From Epiperipatus broadwayi (Eukaryota; Onychophora; Udeonychophora; Euonychophora; Peripatidae), in the NCBI GenBank assembly GCA_028023455.1, contig JAQFVV010006353.1, positions 1,302,001 through 1,366,000 on the forward strand: DNA of 64,000 nt, given 5' to 3'. Below, one piece after another: positions 23,836-35,260 of the stretch. Positions within the stretch are counted from its first letter, which is position 1. Each line of letters begins with the position of its first letter. Both the position numbers and the translations under genes were made by a program. The notes below the pieces were generated by a model. It did no database searches, was not told the origin of the DNA, and saw only the letters and a list, made by a program, of their open reading frames with translations.

Positions 23836-24060
23836 ATTCCAATTACTGTACTTATATATATATATGCCCCTATCCTGAATTTACTATTTTTATATTTCTT
23901 TAACAAAATATCTAAATATGATAACTTATTATCATTTTCTTTTTCTATTGTAAATTTTATATTTTTATCTAACTTATTAATCTCTTCAAGGTACTTATTT
24001 ATTTGCCTTCGACTCTTATTAAAAATCAATAAATAATCATCAACCTATTTTTTCATAAAA
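23832..24060 (-). pseudogene. PLE reverse transcriptase catalytic region
   Basis: Minus-strand reading: KK-stop-VDDYLLIFNKS, where the stop codon TAG replaces the Tyr of the R-Y-V-D-D catalytic motif. It is followed by NKYLEEINKL and IKFTIEKENDNKLSYLDILL, a diagnostic PLE segment. The two catalytic Asp residues survive, but the stop abolishes the protein. Confidence 0.8.
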
Positions 24061-24339
24061 ATTGGACTATTACTATTATTAATCATTAAAACTTCCATAT
24101 TCTCCCTATATATATTACTAAGTACCCCACTTAATGCCCTCCTTTTGTAATCCTTTCGTTTGTTTATAATATTCTCCATTAAATTCAAATGTAATTTCCT
24201 TACAACTAATTCTTATTATTTCTCTTAATTTCTCTTTTGGTATTTTAATTTCTTTATATTCATCATTTCTATATCTTTCTATTGATAACTATTGCTTTTT
24301 CCACATTTATATTTGTGTACCATATACAACTTATACTTA

Positions 24340-24861
24340 AGCCAATAAACATCACATGATCATTATTATTTCTTACGCTTGCTCTTCACTGTTATTAAAA
24401 CAGGCAAAACTTTCGATACGTATTGTAACTCAGTGCAAGCTAGAGTAATCAATGGATGCCAGAAGGCTTGTGCATAAAATCCCCATCTAGTGCCTACTCA
24501 TCCAATATCCCCAAAGACACCAAAATATATAGGTACTGAACAGAGTTCAGACCTATATGACTATATAAGCTGATGAGTTTGGATTGAAAATATTAGTGTT
24601 TTCAATTTAAGTCTCATAGTTTGGTAATTAAGTAAAGATAAAAGTGGCTGCTGGAGGGTTGCATTAGATCTTAAGATCTAGGTGCAGTGCTCTCAGATCC
24701 AAGGTTTCTCACTGACGAAAGCCTAAAGCCAGAAACTAGTCTGGGGATATTGGATGAGTAGGCACTAGGTGTAGATTTTATGCACAAGCCTTTTGGCATC
24801 CATTGATTACTCTGGCTTGCACTAAGTGGCAATACGTATAGAAAGTTTTGCCTGTTTTACC
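24340..24861. mobile_element. H1 insertion inside the PLE, 12-bp target duplication
   Basis: A 522-bp insertion flanked by aacttatactta (24328-24339 and 24862-24873). A minus-oriented truncated half (24340-24520) joins a full plus-oriented unit (24520-24861). It interrupts the PLE protein remnant, so the order of events is PLE first, H1 later. Confidence 0.88.
24697..24755 (+). ncRNA. H1 hammerhead ribozyme, CUGACGA variant
   Basis: Core CUGACGA (24712-24718, position 7 is free to vary) and GAAACUAGUC are intact, and distal stem I AUCCAA/UUGGAU pairs. Proximal stem I has UUUCUCA opposite UGGGGA, slightly weaker. Stem II is poorly paired (AGCC/GCC out of register). Confidence 0.6.
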
Positions 24862-26049
24862 AACTTATACTTATTATATTCATTTATTTTATCTTTTATT
24901 AACTCTTTATTTTTTAATATAAAAACTTTTATCATTAATATATTTCTTAAAAATATTATTTAATATTCATTTAGATATTCTACCAAAATATGAATTTGTA
25001 TCATTTATAATTGGATTTAAAGGCACCTCGTTTTTAAATATTTTTGGTGCTCCATATGTATTTGCCATACCACAATCTTTATTTCCCAAAAATGCAAATA
25101 TTTTTCTATTTATTATCCATTATTATATAATCTTTTTACTAACTCAAAAGCTCATTTTATAATTTAGTACCATCTTTTTTTATTTTAATAAAATACTTCT
25201 CTGACAATTTATTCATTTTACCAATGTATTCTTTTTTATTCATTTATACTAATTAATTACCTTTATCTGACATTTTAAACACTATTACTTTCTCATGTTT
25301 ATCCCTTATTTCTTTAACCTCTTTTATTTCAATTACATTATTTATCTCTTTATTTTTCTTTTTATCCTTATTTTTTTAATATTATTTTCAATACTTATTT
25401 TTTTAATTTTATATACCATATTATTCACTTCTTCTTTAAAACTTTACATCCATAATTTATCCTTCATATTAATTACATTATTAATATCCTTATTTTCATA
25501 ATAATATATAGTATAATTGCTATCTAAAAATTTTGGTAATTTTTTTCTCTACTACTGCTGGCAGTTCTATTATATCCTTATTTATGCACACTCCATATGG
25601 TACATATTTTATATCTTTACTTACTATATTATTCTCTTCTTCAGTTACTTCATCTGTTCATATTTATTCTTCAACCTATCCCTTTTCTTCTAATGTCTTA
25701 TTATTGTATTTCTATTTATAATATATCTTTTCACTACATAATTTCTTAAACATCTCTTCTTTAACAGTTATCCTTTTATTTAAAAACCCTGTTTTGAGAT
25801 AGTATACAAATAATTAATTATACAAATAATAGCAGGGATAGAAAAATTAAAGAAGCAATATTGATTAAAAATATAATAAGGATTTTGGGTTAAAGACAAT
25901 AATTTCATAAACAATTATTAATAATTTGAATATAAAAAAGGTTAAAAGAATAAAGTTGAAGAAAATGATGATAGAGGGAGATGTTAAGCAAGTATAAAAA
26001 TTTTGTTAGTTGGTTTTTAGAAATAGGATAGTAAAGAGATGAGTAATTT

Positions 26050-28090
26050 GTAATCAACCATTATCAATCCACTGCAGGATGAAGGTCTCTCCAAGTTCAA
26101 TCCATCTTTTCCTATCTTTAGCTTCTCTTCTCCACATCATCCCTGCACACTTTCTTATTTCAGCCATCCATCTCACATATGGTCTCTTTCTGGGTCTTTT
26201 ACAATGTCTTGGAATCCAGTTTAAAATTTCAATTGACCATCTATTATCATCTCTTCTGGCAATATGTCCAGCCCAAGTCCACTTCAGTCTTTTAATTTTT
26301 TCAATGAGGTCAGTAACACTTGTTTGTTCTCTTACCCATATATTGCATTTTCAATCTCTTCTTGTTACTCCCAACATCCATCTTTCCATACTTCTTTGAG
26401 TGGTCTGAAGTCTCTGTATTGCTCTTCTATTAAGTGTTTAAGTCTCAGATCTATAATTAAGAACTGGCAAAACACATTTATTAAAAACCTTTCTTTTCAA
26501 ACACATAGGCATAATTCCTTTTAGTATCAAGTTATTTATACCAAAAGCACTCCAACCAAGTTTAATTCTATGATTAATTTCATCCATTATGTTTCCATCT
26601 GTATTAATAATCCAACCAAGGTATTTGTAACTGTTAACTTCTTCTAACTCATCATAATCAATCTTTATTTTCATATTTTGAGAAATCTATTAATCATTCC
26701 TTTAGTCTAACATTTATCTTTAGTCCTACTTTCATCTGATAACCCCTGCAACATTTCCCGTAGCTCTAAAGCATTATTTGCAAAAACAACTACATCATCT
26801 GTAAAATCTAAATGACTTAAATAATCTCCATTTACTTTCACTCCTTTAGCTTCCCATTTTAATCCACAAAATACTTCTTGCAGCACTGCTGTAAAAAGTT
26901 TTGGAGATATGGAGTCACTCTGTCTTACACCCTTTTCAATGTTGATTTTCTTACTATCATTATGTAAACTAATTGTTGCTGTTGCATTTTTAAAAATATT
27001 CTTTAAAATATGACAATATCCTGGATCTACACCTTGATGATCCAATGCTTTAATCACTGAAGAAATGTTTATAGAATCAAATGCCTTTTCATAATCTACA
27101 AATCTTAAGCATAATGGCAACTCATATTCATTTGTCCTTTCTATAACTTCTTTTGTACCAGCTATTTTTGTTGCAGTTCTTAATAGAGTATCAGTTATCT
27201 TCTTATTAATCTCATTCAAATTTGAACTATGTTCTAAAGTTCATAAATATTTTAAATGATTTACAAGTGTTAATTTAAATTCACCGGAATGTTAGAAAAT
27301 CAATTGTTAATAGTCTTGTTTGATTAGTCGATGATTACTTCCTGTATTGAATCTACTCAGAATATTACGATCTTAAAATATGTATTTATCTTAGTCAAAA
27401 TATAATCCAATTCTACTGTATCTTCATTTGGATATTTCCATATTTATTTCTGTTTAGCATTTTTCTCAAAAAAAAAAAAAAATCCCTACTTTACAATTTT
27501 TTTTTATCTGCAAGTTTATGTTAAAGGGCAAAAGATTTGTGCAGAATGAAAGGGAGCCATAACTATGCAAGTTTATGTTATCACACGTTTTTGTTACTAT
27601 AGTCAAATTTACCCAGAGCACTTTCATTATTCAATCATTTTCCCATTCTAGCATTTGACTCCTACGACTATTTTAAACTTTTGTTTGGTACAAAAGTATT
27701 TTGTACATCTAAATTAAAATTCTCGTATTTCTTTATTACAATGAGTCATTGTTGGGGCGTAAACCTGAATTATTTGCTTTTAGTATCTTGCATTAAATTG
27801 AATAACTAATTTTGCCATTTTGTCTGATATATCGTTAAAATCCACATAATTTTTCTCTCACTTTTATTTATAATGAATCCTACTTCACTTGTGTTCTCAA
27901 TGTTTGCATTCAACAAAGTACATGCCTATTTGTCAAATCAAGTGCCATTTTATCTTTTCTTCAAAGTGCATATATTTCATTTCTATTTCTAATTTTGGTA
28001 TTCCAATCACTGATCATTAAAATAAATATTGCCTACAAGTTTTATCAATTTCTGCCGAAATATGGTCTTTATTTGCTCGATTTGTTGAGA
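26050..28090 (-). pseudogene. RTE-type retrotransposon with endonuclease and reverse transcriptase, decayed
   Basis: Order on the minus strand: endonuclease remnants with IGI..ELKW-like sequence (28010-27960), GFIINKSEK (about 27880), IIQVYAPT (about 27740) and a W..P..D..ELDYIL motif (about 27430); then RT with FVDYEKAFDSI, GVRQSDSISPKLFTAVLQEVF and FTDDVVVFANN (26707-27219); then YKYLGWII, RIKLGWSAFG (26438-26674) and the C-terminal tail to 26055. The YADD box is FTDD, and the order and motifs are those of RTE elements. The length is close to complete, but frameshifts separate the domains. 3' tails of the same family are at 17310, 37555 and 54725. Confidence 0.88.
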
Positions 28091-28129
28091 TAAAGACTCT
28101 CATTATAGAAATGGTGACCAAGCATTTAT

Positions 28130-28760
28130 AAAACTGATGTCAATTACGCATTAACAGGATTATAAATAAGCATTTATTTTTATAGCGTCTGTATACAATT
28201 GTAATTACATTCGAATATCAGCCTTTCAAGCTAATTGTGCAAACGCTTTGCGAGTGTTAATAATAAATGAATACTTTCTCACCAATACAAGATATAGCAT
28301 TTATGCAGGAATAAAAGGAATCCTCTTATTCCTACGACTCAAATATTTATATATGAGCAAATCTAAAGTACTGGCAAAGAAAGTGTGACGATGGAACAGT
28401 CACTTTAAATTACTCTATACGATATCTGAATGAATAACGTCGATGAAATTAGAATTTACTAAACGTCACTCCAACTGAAACTTAATCATATGTAAATAAG
28501 CATTTATTTTATACAGCATCTGTATATAATTGTATTACATTCAAATATCAGCCTTTCAAGCTATTTGTGCAAACGCTTTGCGAGTGTTAATAATAAATGA
28601 ATACTTTCTCACCAATACAGGATTCCTGTATAAATACTATATCTTGTATTGGTGAGAAAGTATTCATTTATTATTAACACTCGCAAAGCGTTTGCACAAT
28701 TAGCTTGAACGGCTGATATTCGAATGTAATTAACAGGATTATAAATTAATGGTATTTGGA
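28130..28760. repeat. Family B repeat cluster (two direct, one inverted)
   Basis: The stretch with 'gcaaacgctttgcgagtgtt' and 'aatactttctcaccaatac' occurs at about 28190-28330 and 28510-28630 in direct order, and inverted at 28620-28745. A fourth, diverged copy lies at 38960-39125. Non-coding, dispersed; no hammerhead core found. Confidence 0.75.
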
Positions 28761-29626
28761 ATATTTTGCCCCAAATAAATATATTTATTCTTGCTTATCT
28801 AAGGTATGATAGCAGACATTATATTTTTCTGAATTAAAAATCTCAATCTATTTTCATTTTATTTCAGTAATTGCTACAATGACAATATTTAAGTGATCTG
28901 TTCCCATCTTCACTATATGTAAAAAATTTCCGTCGATTCTAACTCTGCGTATTCCAGGTTTCAATAATGATCTCTTTGTAATTCATTATAATTAATAACA
29001 TTTTCTTACAATTTCGACTGTCTGTCAGTTTTCTTCACAGATACAAAATATTTAAATGAAAATGACTAGAGAAATGAAATATTATACCATAATTATATTC
29101 AAATATCCATCATTTAAATTTTATTTACAATTGTATTAACATTTTATATGCCTTATAATTATTCTTCTTAAAAATCTATCCTAAAATTATATTTGAGTTT
29201 TATTTTATATTCATATATTTTGAATTTTTGGTAATTTTAATTACTTTTTCACTTTTATATATATATCAACCGCACACAGCTATGATTATGAAGCCATAGA
29301 GCTTTGAAAGTGCTAAACTTTAAATAAATTTAATAATATGTATAACGTCTTTAACGAGCTATAAGCCATAATTATTGATATTATAGACTTAATATATAAT
29401 TTATATTAACTTTTATATATATTATTTATTAAAACTCTTTTTAAATTAAAATCATGCATTATTTAATTTTTATTCCTTTATGTTTTAAATTATTTTCCAT
29501 TAGTTGTAATATTCACCAACAAAATGTTTAAATTTAAAATGTTTCCACTTGATATTAATACCTACCTCTATATTTATTTTTCGTAATTCTTTCACTTATT
29601 CATTTAATTTATGTAATTTTTATTGT

Positions 29627-29854
29627 TAAACCACTAAACATCACTTGCATTAGATCCTAAGATCTAGGTGCAGTGCTCTCAGATCCAAGGCTCCTCACTG
29701 ATGAAGGCCACAAGCCAGAAACTAGTCTGGGGATATTGGATGAGTAGGCACTAGATAGGGATTTTATGCACAAGCCTTCTGGCATCCATTGATTGCTCTT
29801 GTTAGCACAAGATGGCACTACTATATGGAGAGTGGTGTTTTGTTTTGAATTGTT
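29627..29854 (+). mobile_element. H1 insertion with consensus ribozyme, 13-bp target duplication
   Basis: A 228-bp insertion flanked by taatttttattgt (29614-29626 and 29855-29867), perfect. It begins aaaccactaaacatcac, skips the minus-oriented half, and contains one plus-oriented unit with the best-preserved H1 hammerhead in the window. It probably represents a recent or well-preserved copy. Confidence 0.88.
29683..29741 (+). ncRNA. H1 hammerhead ribozyme, best copy
   Basis: Distal stem I AUCCAA (29683-29688) with UUGGAU (29736-29741); internal loop GGC/UA, with C29691 unpaired; proximal stem I UCCUCA (29692-29697) with UGGGGA (29728-29733); core CUGAUGA 29698-29704; A29705 opposite A29717; stem II GGC/GCC around CACAA; GAAA 29718-29721; stem III CUAG 29722-29725; cleavage predicted after C29727. 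Only the A·A at the base of stem II departs from the consensus G-C. Confidence 0.8.
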
Positions 29855-30019
29855 TAATTTTTATTGTATTAGTAAAATCTTTATTTAAACTTGGGTTAAT
29901 TTTTAAAATTAATATAGCTTCTTTAATTTTACTATCTCTTTTATTATTAGTGTATTAAATCATTTTTATACAATTTTTTTCAAAATTGCATCTTGTTTCG
30001 ATTTATTGCATAAAAAATA

Positions 30020-30840
30020 ATAGATCTTTTCTTTGCCAATTTTGGGCTTTCCATTTTTTTGTTACTTTGTGATAAGAGCAACTGAACACCCAAACGAGAT
30101 TAAATTTAGTTGCATCATATCGGCCAGAAGTACATTGGCTTTTCTTCAAAGTCTGACAAAATAACATTGCTTTTTGATTTACTCAAATGATTTTTAAAAT
30201 AATATATGGAAATTATTTACAAATACTTTCTCCTGTATAGTTTAAAACATTTAGCTGTTGATACAAGTTAACTGAAAAAAACATTACTGATCTCATTCAT
30301 GGAACCACATACTTTGCAGTCAAATGTGGGAATAGTGATAGATTTGAGAAGTATTTCAGGATCAAAACTAGAGCTCTCACTTCATTGTTTAAACATCATA
30401 TGACCTCCTGAATAACTGATCATTCAATTATTTTGATTTATTTATTGAAAACAATATTTAAAAAGAAGCCATGAAGGTATATTGCTTCATAGAGTAAATT
30501 TTTACTAAATATTGAATTTTGTAACCAAAAAATTGGAGTATTTTATGGATGACATTTTTCGACAGACTTGGGTCGGCTTCTGTTGAAATCTGGATTGGAT
30601 TCCAATTTTTGTCTATTAAAACTGCATGCAATTAACTTTTTTTTGTTGCAGTTGCATACGAGTAAAATTCATATGGGGTCAAAGTTATTATAATTAAGTA
30701 TCCAGTGAATTATTCTTAGATTATCCTACGCAAGAGTTTCTTATATCATTTCTCTGTCAGTGCAATGAAATTGTAGCCTCCTTTTCAGAATGTTTTTAAA
30801 CAAATAACAAATATCTACAGATGGATCTAACAACTTTTAT
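30020..30840. other. No gene seen
   Basis: Unique-looking AT-rich sequence upstream of the shared non-LTR 3' end. Nothing supported. Confidence 0.4.
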
Positions 30841-30844
30841 AATA

Positions 30845-33275
30845 CAGTAATGTGATGTGATGTATTTGGCTTCTCCTTAAACGAAGTCAAGAATATCTCA
30901 GCAATTATGCCCAGAGAAACCTGTTAGCCATTTTATTCTCCATTCCCCACTCTTAAGTCTTTCCATATTCTGCCCCATCCCATTTCCACAACATAAATTT
31001 TGTTAACTCTATGGCCTTTATATCTAAATCCCCCTTATCTCTTCGCAAACCCAGCATAAAAACTAATAACTCACTTTCAGTATAGCCACTTTTTTCATGT
31101 CTATCCTCCCATAATTTCATTATCTGTACCCTTTCTGCTTTCAAGCATTTACATTCAATCAACAGGTGCCTAATATTTTCTATACCTTCCTTACACAATC
31201 TGCACACTAAATTATCCATGGTTTTCCATTTACATGTATATTCTCTTGTTGTTAAAGATCCCGTTCGAGCCTTAAATAATAAACTACTTTCCTTACTATT
31301 ATCATAAATTAACTCGCATCCAATATTCCGTTTACTTCAATATATATTTAAACTCTTCTTACCCTCCATACTAGTTCTCCATCTCTCCAACTCCCTATTT
31401 TTTATTAATGCTTCTATTTTTTATCCCATTCCTTACCACTATAACACTCAACAATCCTCCTAACACAATCATACCACCTTTTATACAAGTATACTGATAT
31501 AAATTCTTTATCCAAATCTTTCACATACCGCATTACCTTTCTCACCCATCTTGTTACCTGCCCTTTACTGATAACCCAATTGAACACTATTTTTGCTATT
31601 CTTTTACTATCCATAAACTGCAACCTACCATACATTTTCATTTTACTTTTTGCATCTCTCATATAAAAACTTGACCATCCCATTTCTCCTTGAATTGCCT
31701 CCTTTGCTGTCCACATCTCTGCATCTAATGCATGTCTTCCTACTTCTTTGTACTTTCTCTAAATAATATAAAACCCTTTTACTAACACATAATGCATCAT
31801 TACCATATGTTAACCTTGCTACTGCAACTCCCTTTCATACTATTCTAGCTACATCATATTTATGATATGAAAATACTGTTAGTTTCTTTACCAAACCCTT
31901 TCTTTTCTTTGCTTCATTTATCAATTTTTTCTCCCATTCATCCAAGCAATTTTCCTGATTACATAAGATGATTCCCAAATACCTATATCTATCCACCACA
32001 CTTAACTTTATATCCCCCAATAAAAATTCTACATCTTCTCTTTCCCCAGTATTAACCATCATTATATTAAATTTTTCTTCACTAAATTTAATCTCCATCT
32101 CTTTACCCACCCTTGCACATGTCCTCAACATAATTTCCATATCTTCTCTTCTTTCTGCACACAAAAAGATATCATCTGCAAAAAAAAGACCCGACAAAAT
32201 ATCTACTCCCTTGCCACCTATTAATGGTATCTCTACCCCTCTTCCTAGTCTTTCTATTGCTTTCTCCATTTCACTCAAAAACAAAATAGGTGACATAGGG
32301 CATCCTTGCCTTAACCCCACCCCATTTTTAACTTTAACTGATTCTATATCCCCTAACTGGTAAGTATAATAATTATTTTCATATAATTTCTTAATAATAT
32401 TTACTAAAGCTTCATCCATTGCCAAATTGGTTAACCTTACCCATAATCTATTTCTATTTACTCTATCATACGCTTTCTCTACATCTATAAAACTCATATA
32501 TAATGATCTACCTGAATTCCTACTCATCTCCATAAGCTGTGTAACTACAAACAAACTATCTCCTATACGCCTATCTGTCCTAAAACCTCCTTGCATTTTC
32601 CCCCACTATATTATTCTCTTCCATCCATTTTACAACTCTTCCAGCTACCATATATGAGAAAACTTTATATAAAACTGATGTTACCGCTATTGGTCTATAA
32701 TTATTTAACTTTCTATGATCCTTACTCTTCCCTTTAAATAATAATCTTATTCTTGTATTACTCCAACTAACCGGAAAAACTGTCTTCTGTGCCATTTTAT
32801 TAAAACATGATAATAACTTTGCTTTTGCTCTATGCCCTAAATTCATTACCATCTCTGCTGCCCATCCATCTAAACCTCTCACCTTTCCACATTTCAATCT
32901 CTTCCCTGCCTCATTCAATTCATTTTTTGTGAACCTAATATTCCCATTACTAACTGCTTTCATTTTTTCTATCATTACTTCCTTCACATTTTAACATCTT
33001 TTCTATATCCATTACATATCTATTTAAGATTCTCTCTACCTCTTCTCTAGAGCTTCACTCTATTCCCTCATCATCTATTAATACTATCTCTCTTTCCCCT
33101 ACATTTCTCCTTTTAATGTAATTCCAAAATTTTTTACTCCCATCTATTCCACTTTTATTAATATCCTCCAACAATTTACTATTTAACTTCATCCTCTCTC
33201 TATAATTATCCATTTTAGCCAACTTCTTCTTTTCTAAGTACTTTCTCCATTCAGCATTAATATCATTTTCACTAT
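30845..33275 (-). pseudogene. Non-LTR retrotransposon, reverse transcriptase and C-terminal domain, 5'-truncated
   Basis: On the minus strand from 33270: KKFWNYIKRR; KNELNEAGKRLKCGKVRGLDG; LLFKGK and NNYRPIAVTS (32580-32987); then after a one-base frameshift at about 32590, GGFRTDRRIGDSLF, MSFIDVEKAYDRVNR, GLRQGCPMSPILF and FFADDIFLCA (31835-32596) and YRYLGIIL. Further on, MWTAKEAIQGE..RWVRKV (31414-31716) and a CRLC..IRHLLIEC zinc-knuckle-like motif (30953-31219). All RT motifs are recognisable, including FADD. The endonuclease is missing because the 5' end is cut at about 33275, typical of incomplete reverse transcription. The 3' end has a short tgtgatg repeat. Clade uncertain (not RTE). 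Confidence 0.9.
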
Positions 33276-33960
33276 GTGATGTGATGTATTATGGCTTCTC
33301 CTTAAACGAAGTCAAGAATATCTCAGCAATTATGCCCAGATAAACCTGTTAGCCACTTTATTTTCCATTCCCCACTCTAAGCCTTCCCATATTCTGCCCC
33401 ATTCCATTTCCACAACATAATTTTTGTCAACTCTATGGCCTTTAAATCTAAATCCCGCTTATCTTTTCGCAAACCCAGCATAAAAACTAATAACTCACTT
33501 TCTGTATAGTCACTTTGTTCATATCTATTCTCCCATAACTTCATTATCTGTACCCTTTCTACTTTCAAGCATTTACATTCAATCAACAGATGCCTAATAT
33601 TTTCTATACCTTACTTATACAATATGCACACTAAATCACCCATAGTTTTCCATTTACATGTATATTCTCTTGTTGCTAAAGATCCCGTTTGAGCCTTAAA
33701 CAATAAACTACTTTCCTTACTATTATCATAAATTAACTCGCTTCCAATATTCCATTTACTTCTATATATATTTAAACTCTTCTTACCCTCCATACTACTT
33801 CTCCATCTCTCCAACTCTCTATTTTTTATTAATGCTTCTACTCTTTTATCCCATTCCTTACCACTATAACACTCAACAATCCTCCTAACACAGTCATTCC
33901 ACCTTTTATACAAGTATACCGATATAAATTCTTTATCCAAATCTTTTGCATACCTTTAGC
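33276..33960 (-). pseudogene. Second copy of the same non-LTR element, 3' end only
   Basis: Collinear with 30850-31530: the same 3' end and tgtgatg tail (33272-33310), the IECKCLKVERVQIMKLW segment (33377-33586) and DKEFISVYLYKRW (33611-33940). It stops abruptly at 33960. The two truncated copies lie head to tail, the tail of this one abutting the truncated 5' end of the other. Confidence 0.85.
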
Positions 33961-33961
33961 A

Positions 33962-34005
33962 AACTCTGCATACAGTAGCGCCACCTAATGCAACCCTTGG
34001 TAATA
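33962..34005. repeat. H1 fragment
   Basis: 'tagcaaactctgcatacagtagcgccac' followed by 'taatgcaaccctt' matches two separate H1 segments joined by a deletion. It sits at the truncated edge of the non-LTR copy. Confidence 0.5.
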
Positions 34006-34009
34006 TACC

Positions 34010-35100
34010 AACATAACCTCACAAATTATACAATTTGCAATATCAAAATTGGATATAGATGTTGAGGTATAACAGACTACATTGTGTTGCTGCTTGTAAA
34101 CAAAAGATATTTCCTTACAGAGAAGCAACTATTGCAATTAAATTAGTTGAATATTGTACTGAAGCAAAACTTGGATAATAACATAAAAATATTAAAAAAA
34201 ATTTTGATGGTACTTCATAAATTTTTTAAAAATACAACAGTAAAATCACCAGATCAATCAACGAACATATTTCAATAAGGTGCATGTGTAATTGCTAGTC
34301 CACTAATATAAAATGACATCTTCAATAATTTAGATGTACGAAATGAATGAATAATACAATACTTTCTAAAAAGATATTTTATCATAAATATAGTTTTTAT
34401 GGGGAAAGGTAATCTAAAGAAATACTACTTTGTTTCTATTGGGAATATATGGCAGAGAATATATTGGAGAGCTATAATTAGATCAGTTGTTCAAGTATTT
34501 CAGGAAGAAAAGTTTGCTGCAAATGTTAAAAACCAGCATCATAAAATATAAATAACGAACCAATATGTTCTACATATGGATATTTTTGTGCTTCATATAA
34601 TGGTTTATGTAGTCATTCCAAAACTCATCTGTAAAATATTACTGGGTTTTTTTTTTACAAATGGAATGGCCTAATTTGCAAATGGGCTTCTTAATATCAA
34701 AATATTAACAAATATCAATTGGGATAATTAGATTTAAAAAAAAAAAAGACACAGAAAATTTATATAAGAACCTCAGACTAATTAAAATAATGTCTTTTTA
34801 CTCATTTATTTAAACTATCCTCACTTTTTTGTCTTCACCACTCCTTTAATGCTAATTACTCACACTTTTAAGCATTATGTCACATTACCATTATTAAATA
34901 ACATAAATCTTTGAGCATTCTCTATAAAGACATACACTATTGTCATATTTCCAGTTATCAAATTCCAAAAGCTAAGAAATAGCAAAATCCCATCTAATAT
35001 GCTTAGCAATAATATTGTTTACACAATTTTAGCAACTTTCCCATGCTATGTAATGGTATCTTTTGAAGCTATGAGAACACTAGAATGTCACCACTGTTTC
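34010..35100. repeat. Unassigned DNA with family F repeat (34340-34640)
   Basis: The segment with 'gggaatatatggcagagaatatattgg' and 'gttcaagtatttcaggaag' matches the opposite strand of 41270-41560. Otherwise no supported feature. Confidence 0.45.
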
Positions 35101-35104
35101 TTAA

Positions 35105-35260
35105 GCTTATACAATCTGTTAAAGCAGTAACAACTTTCTCCATACAATATCCCCAGTAGTTCCTAGTTTTTGGCTTTCATCAGTGAGCTTTGGATATGAG
35201 AGCAATGTACATTGATCTTTGGATCTAATTCACCCCTGCATGGACAATAAGAATGCCATC
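35105..35260 (-). repeat. H1 fragment, degenerate
   Basis: Landmarks 'tttggctttcatcagtgag' and 'cattgatctttggatcta' match H1 in minus orientation, with CUGAUGA kept but GAAAC and stem III lost. Confidence 0.6.

Larger units (their letters stand above)
22900..26055 (-). mobile_element. Penelope-like element with inverted ends, decayed, carrying an H1 insertion
   Basis: On the minus strand, remnants of a PLE protein appear in order: VIVFKMSDKGN with KKEYIGKMNKL (25180-25300), YGAPKIFKNEVPLNPI (about 25020-25080), the RT active site (24030-24060), the post-RT region (23431-24029) and a GIY-YIG domain (23200-23460). About 250 bp from the 3' part (23020-23300) recur inverted at 25790-26055, so the element is flanked by an inverted partial copy, a known PLE arrangement. 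Many stops are present. The neighbouring RTE begins immediately at 26050. Confidence 0.85.
29560..30010 (-). pseudogene. PLE C-terminal fragment interrupted by an H1 insertion
   Basis: Minus-strand 29855-30010 reads FEKNCIKMI then NNKRDSKIKEAILI and NPSLNKDF, closely matching the sequence just after the GIY-YIG domain in the PLE at 22900-26055. The H1 element at 29627-29854 splits it from its 3' continuation (29100-29626). A TATGATTA...GAAAG segment near 29280-29315 resembles the hammerhead-like motif of the PLE at 46107-47077. Confidence 0.65.

Noticed and set aside
25295-25721. Hydrophobic plus-strand frames that look like membrane proteins
   Set aside because: They are antisense readings of a Lys/Asn-rich, AT-rich PLE protein remnant on the minus strand.
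28190-28745. 'gctgatattcgaatg' in family B as a hammerhead core
   Set aside because: It lacks the GAAA half and the space for a stem II.
31968-32657. Plus-strand frames of 131 and 76 codons
   Set aside because: They lie antisense to well-supported reverse transcriptase motifs and have no similarity to a known family.
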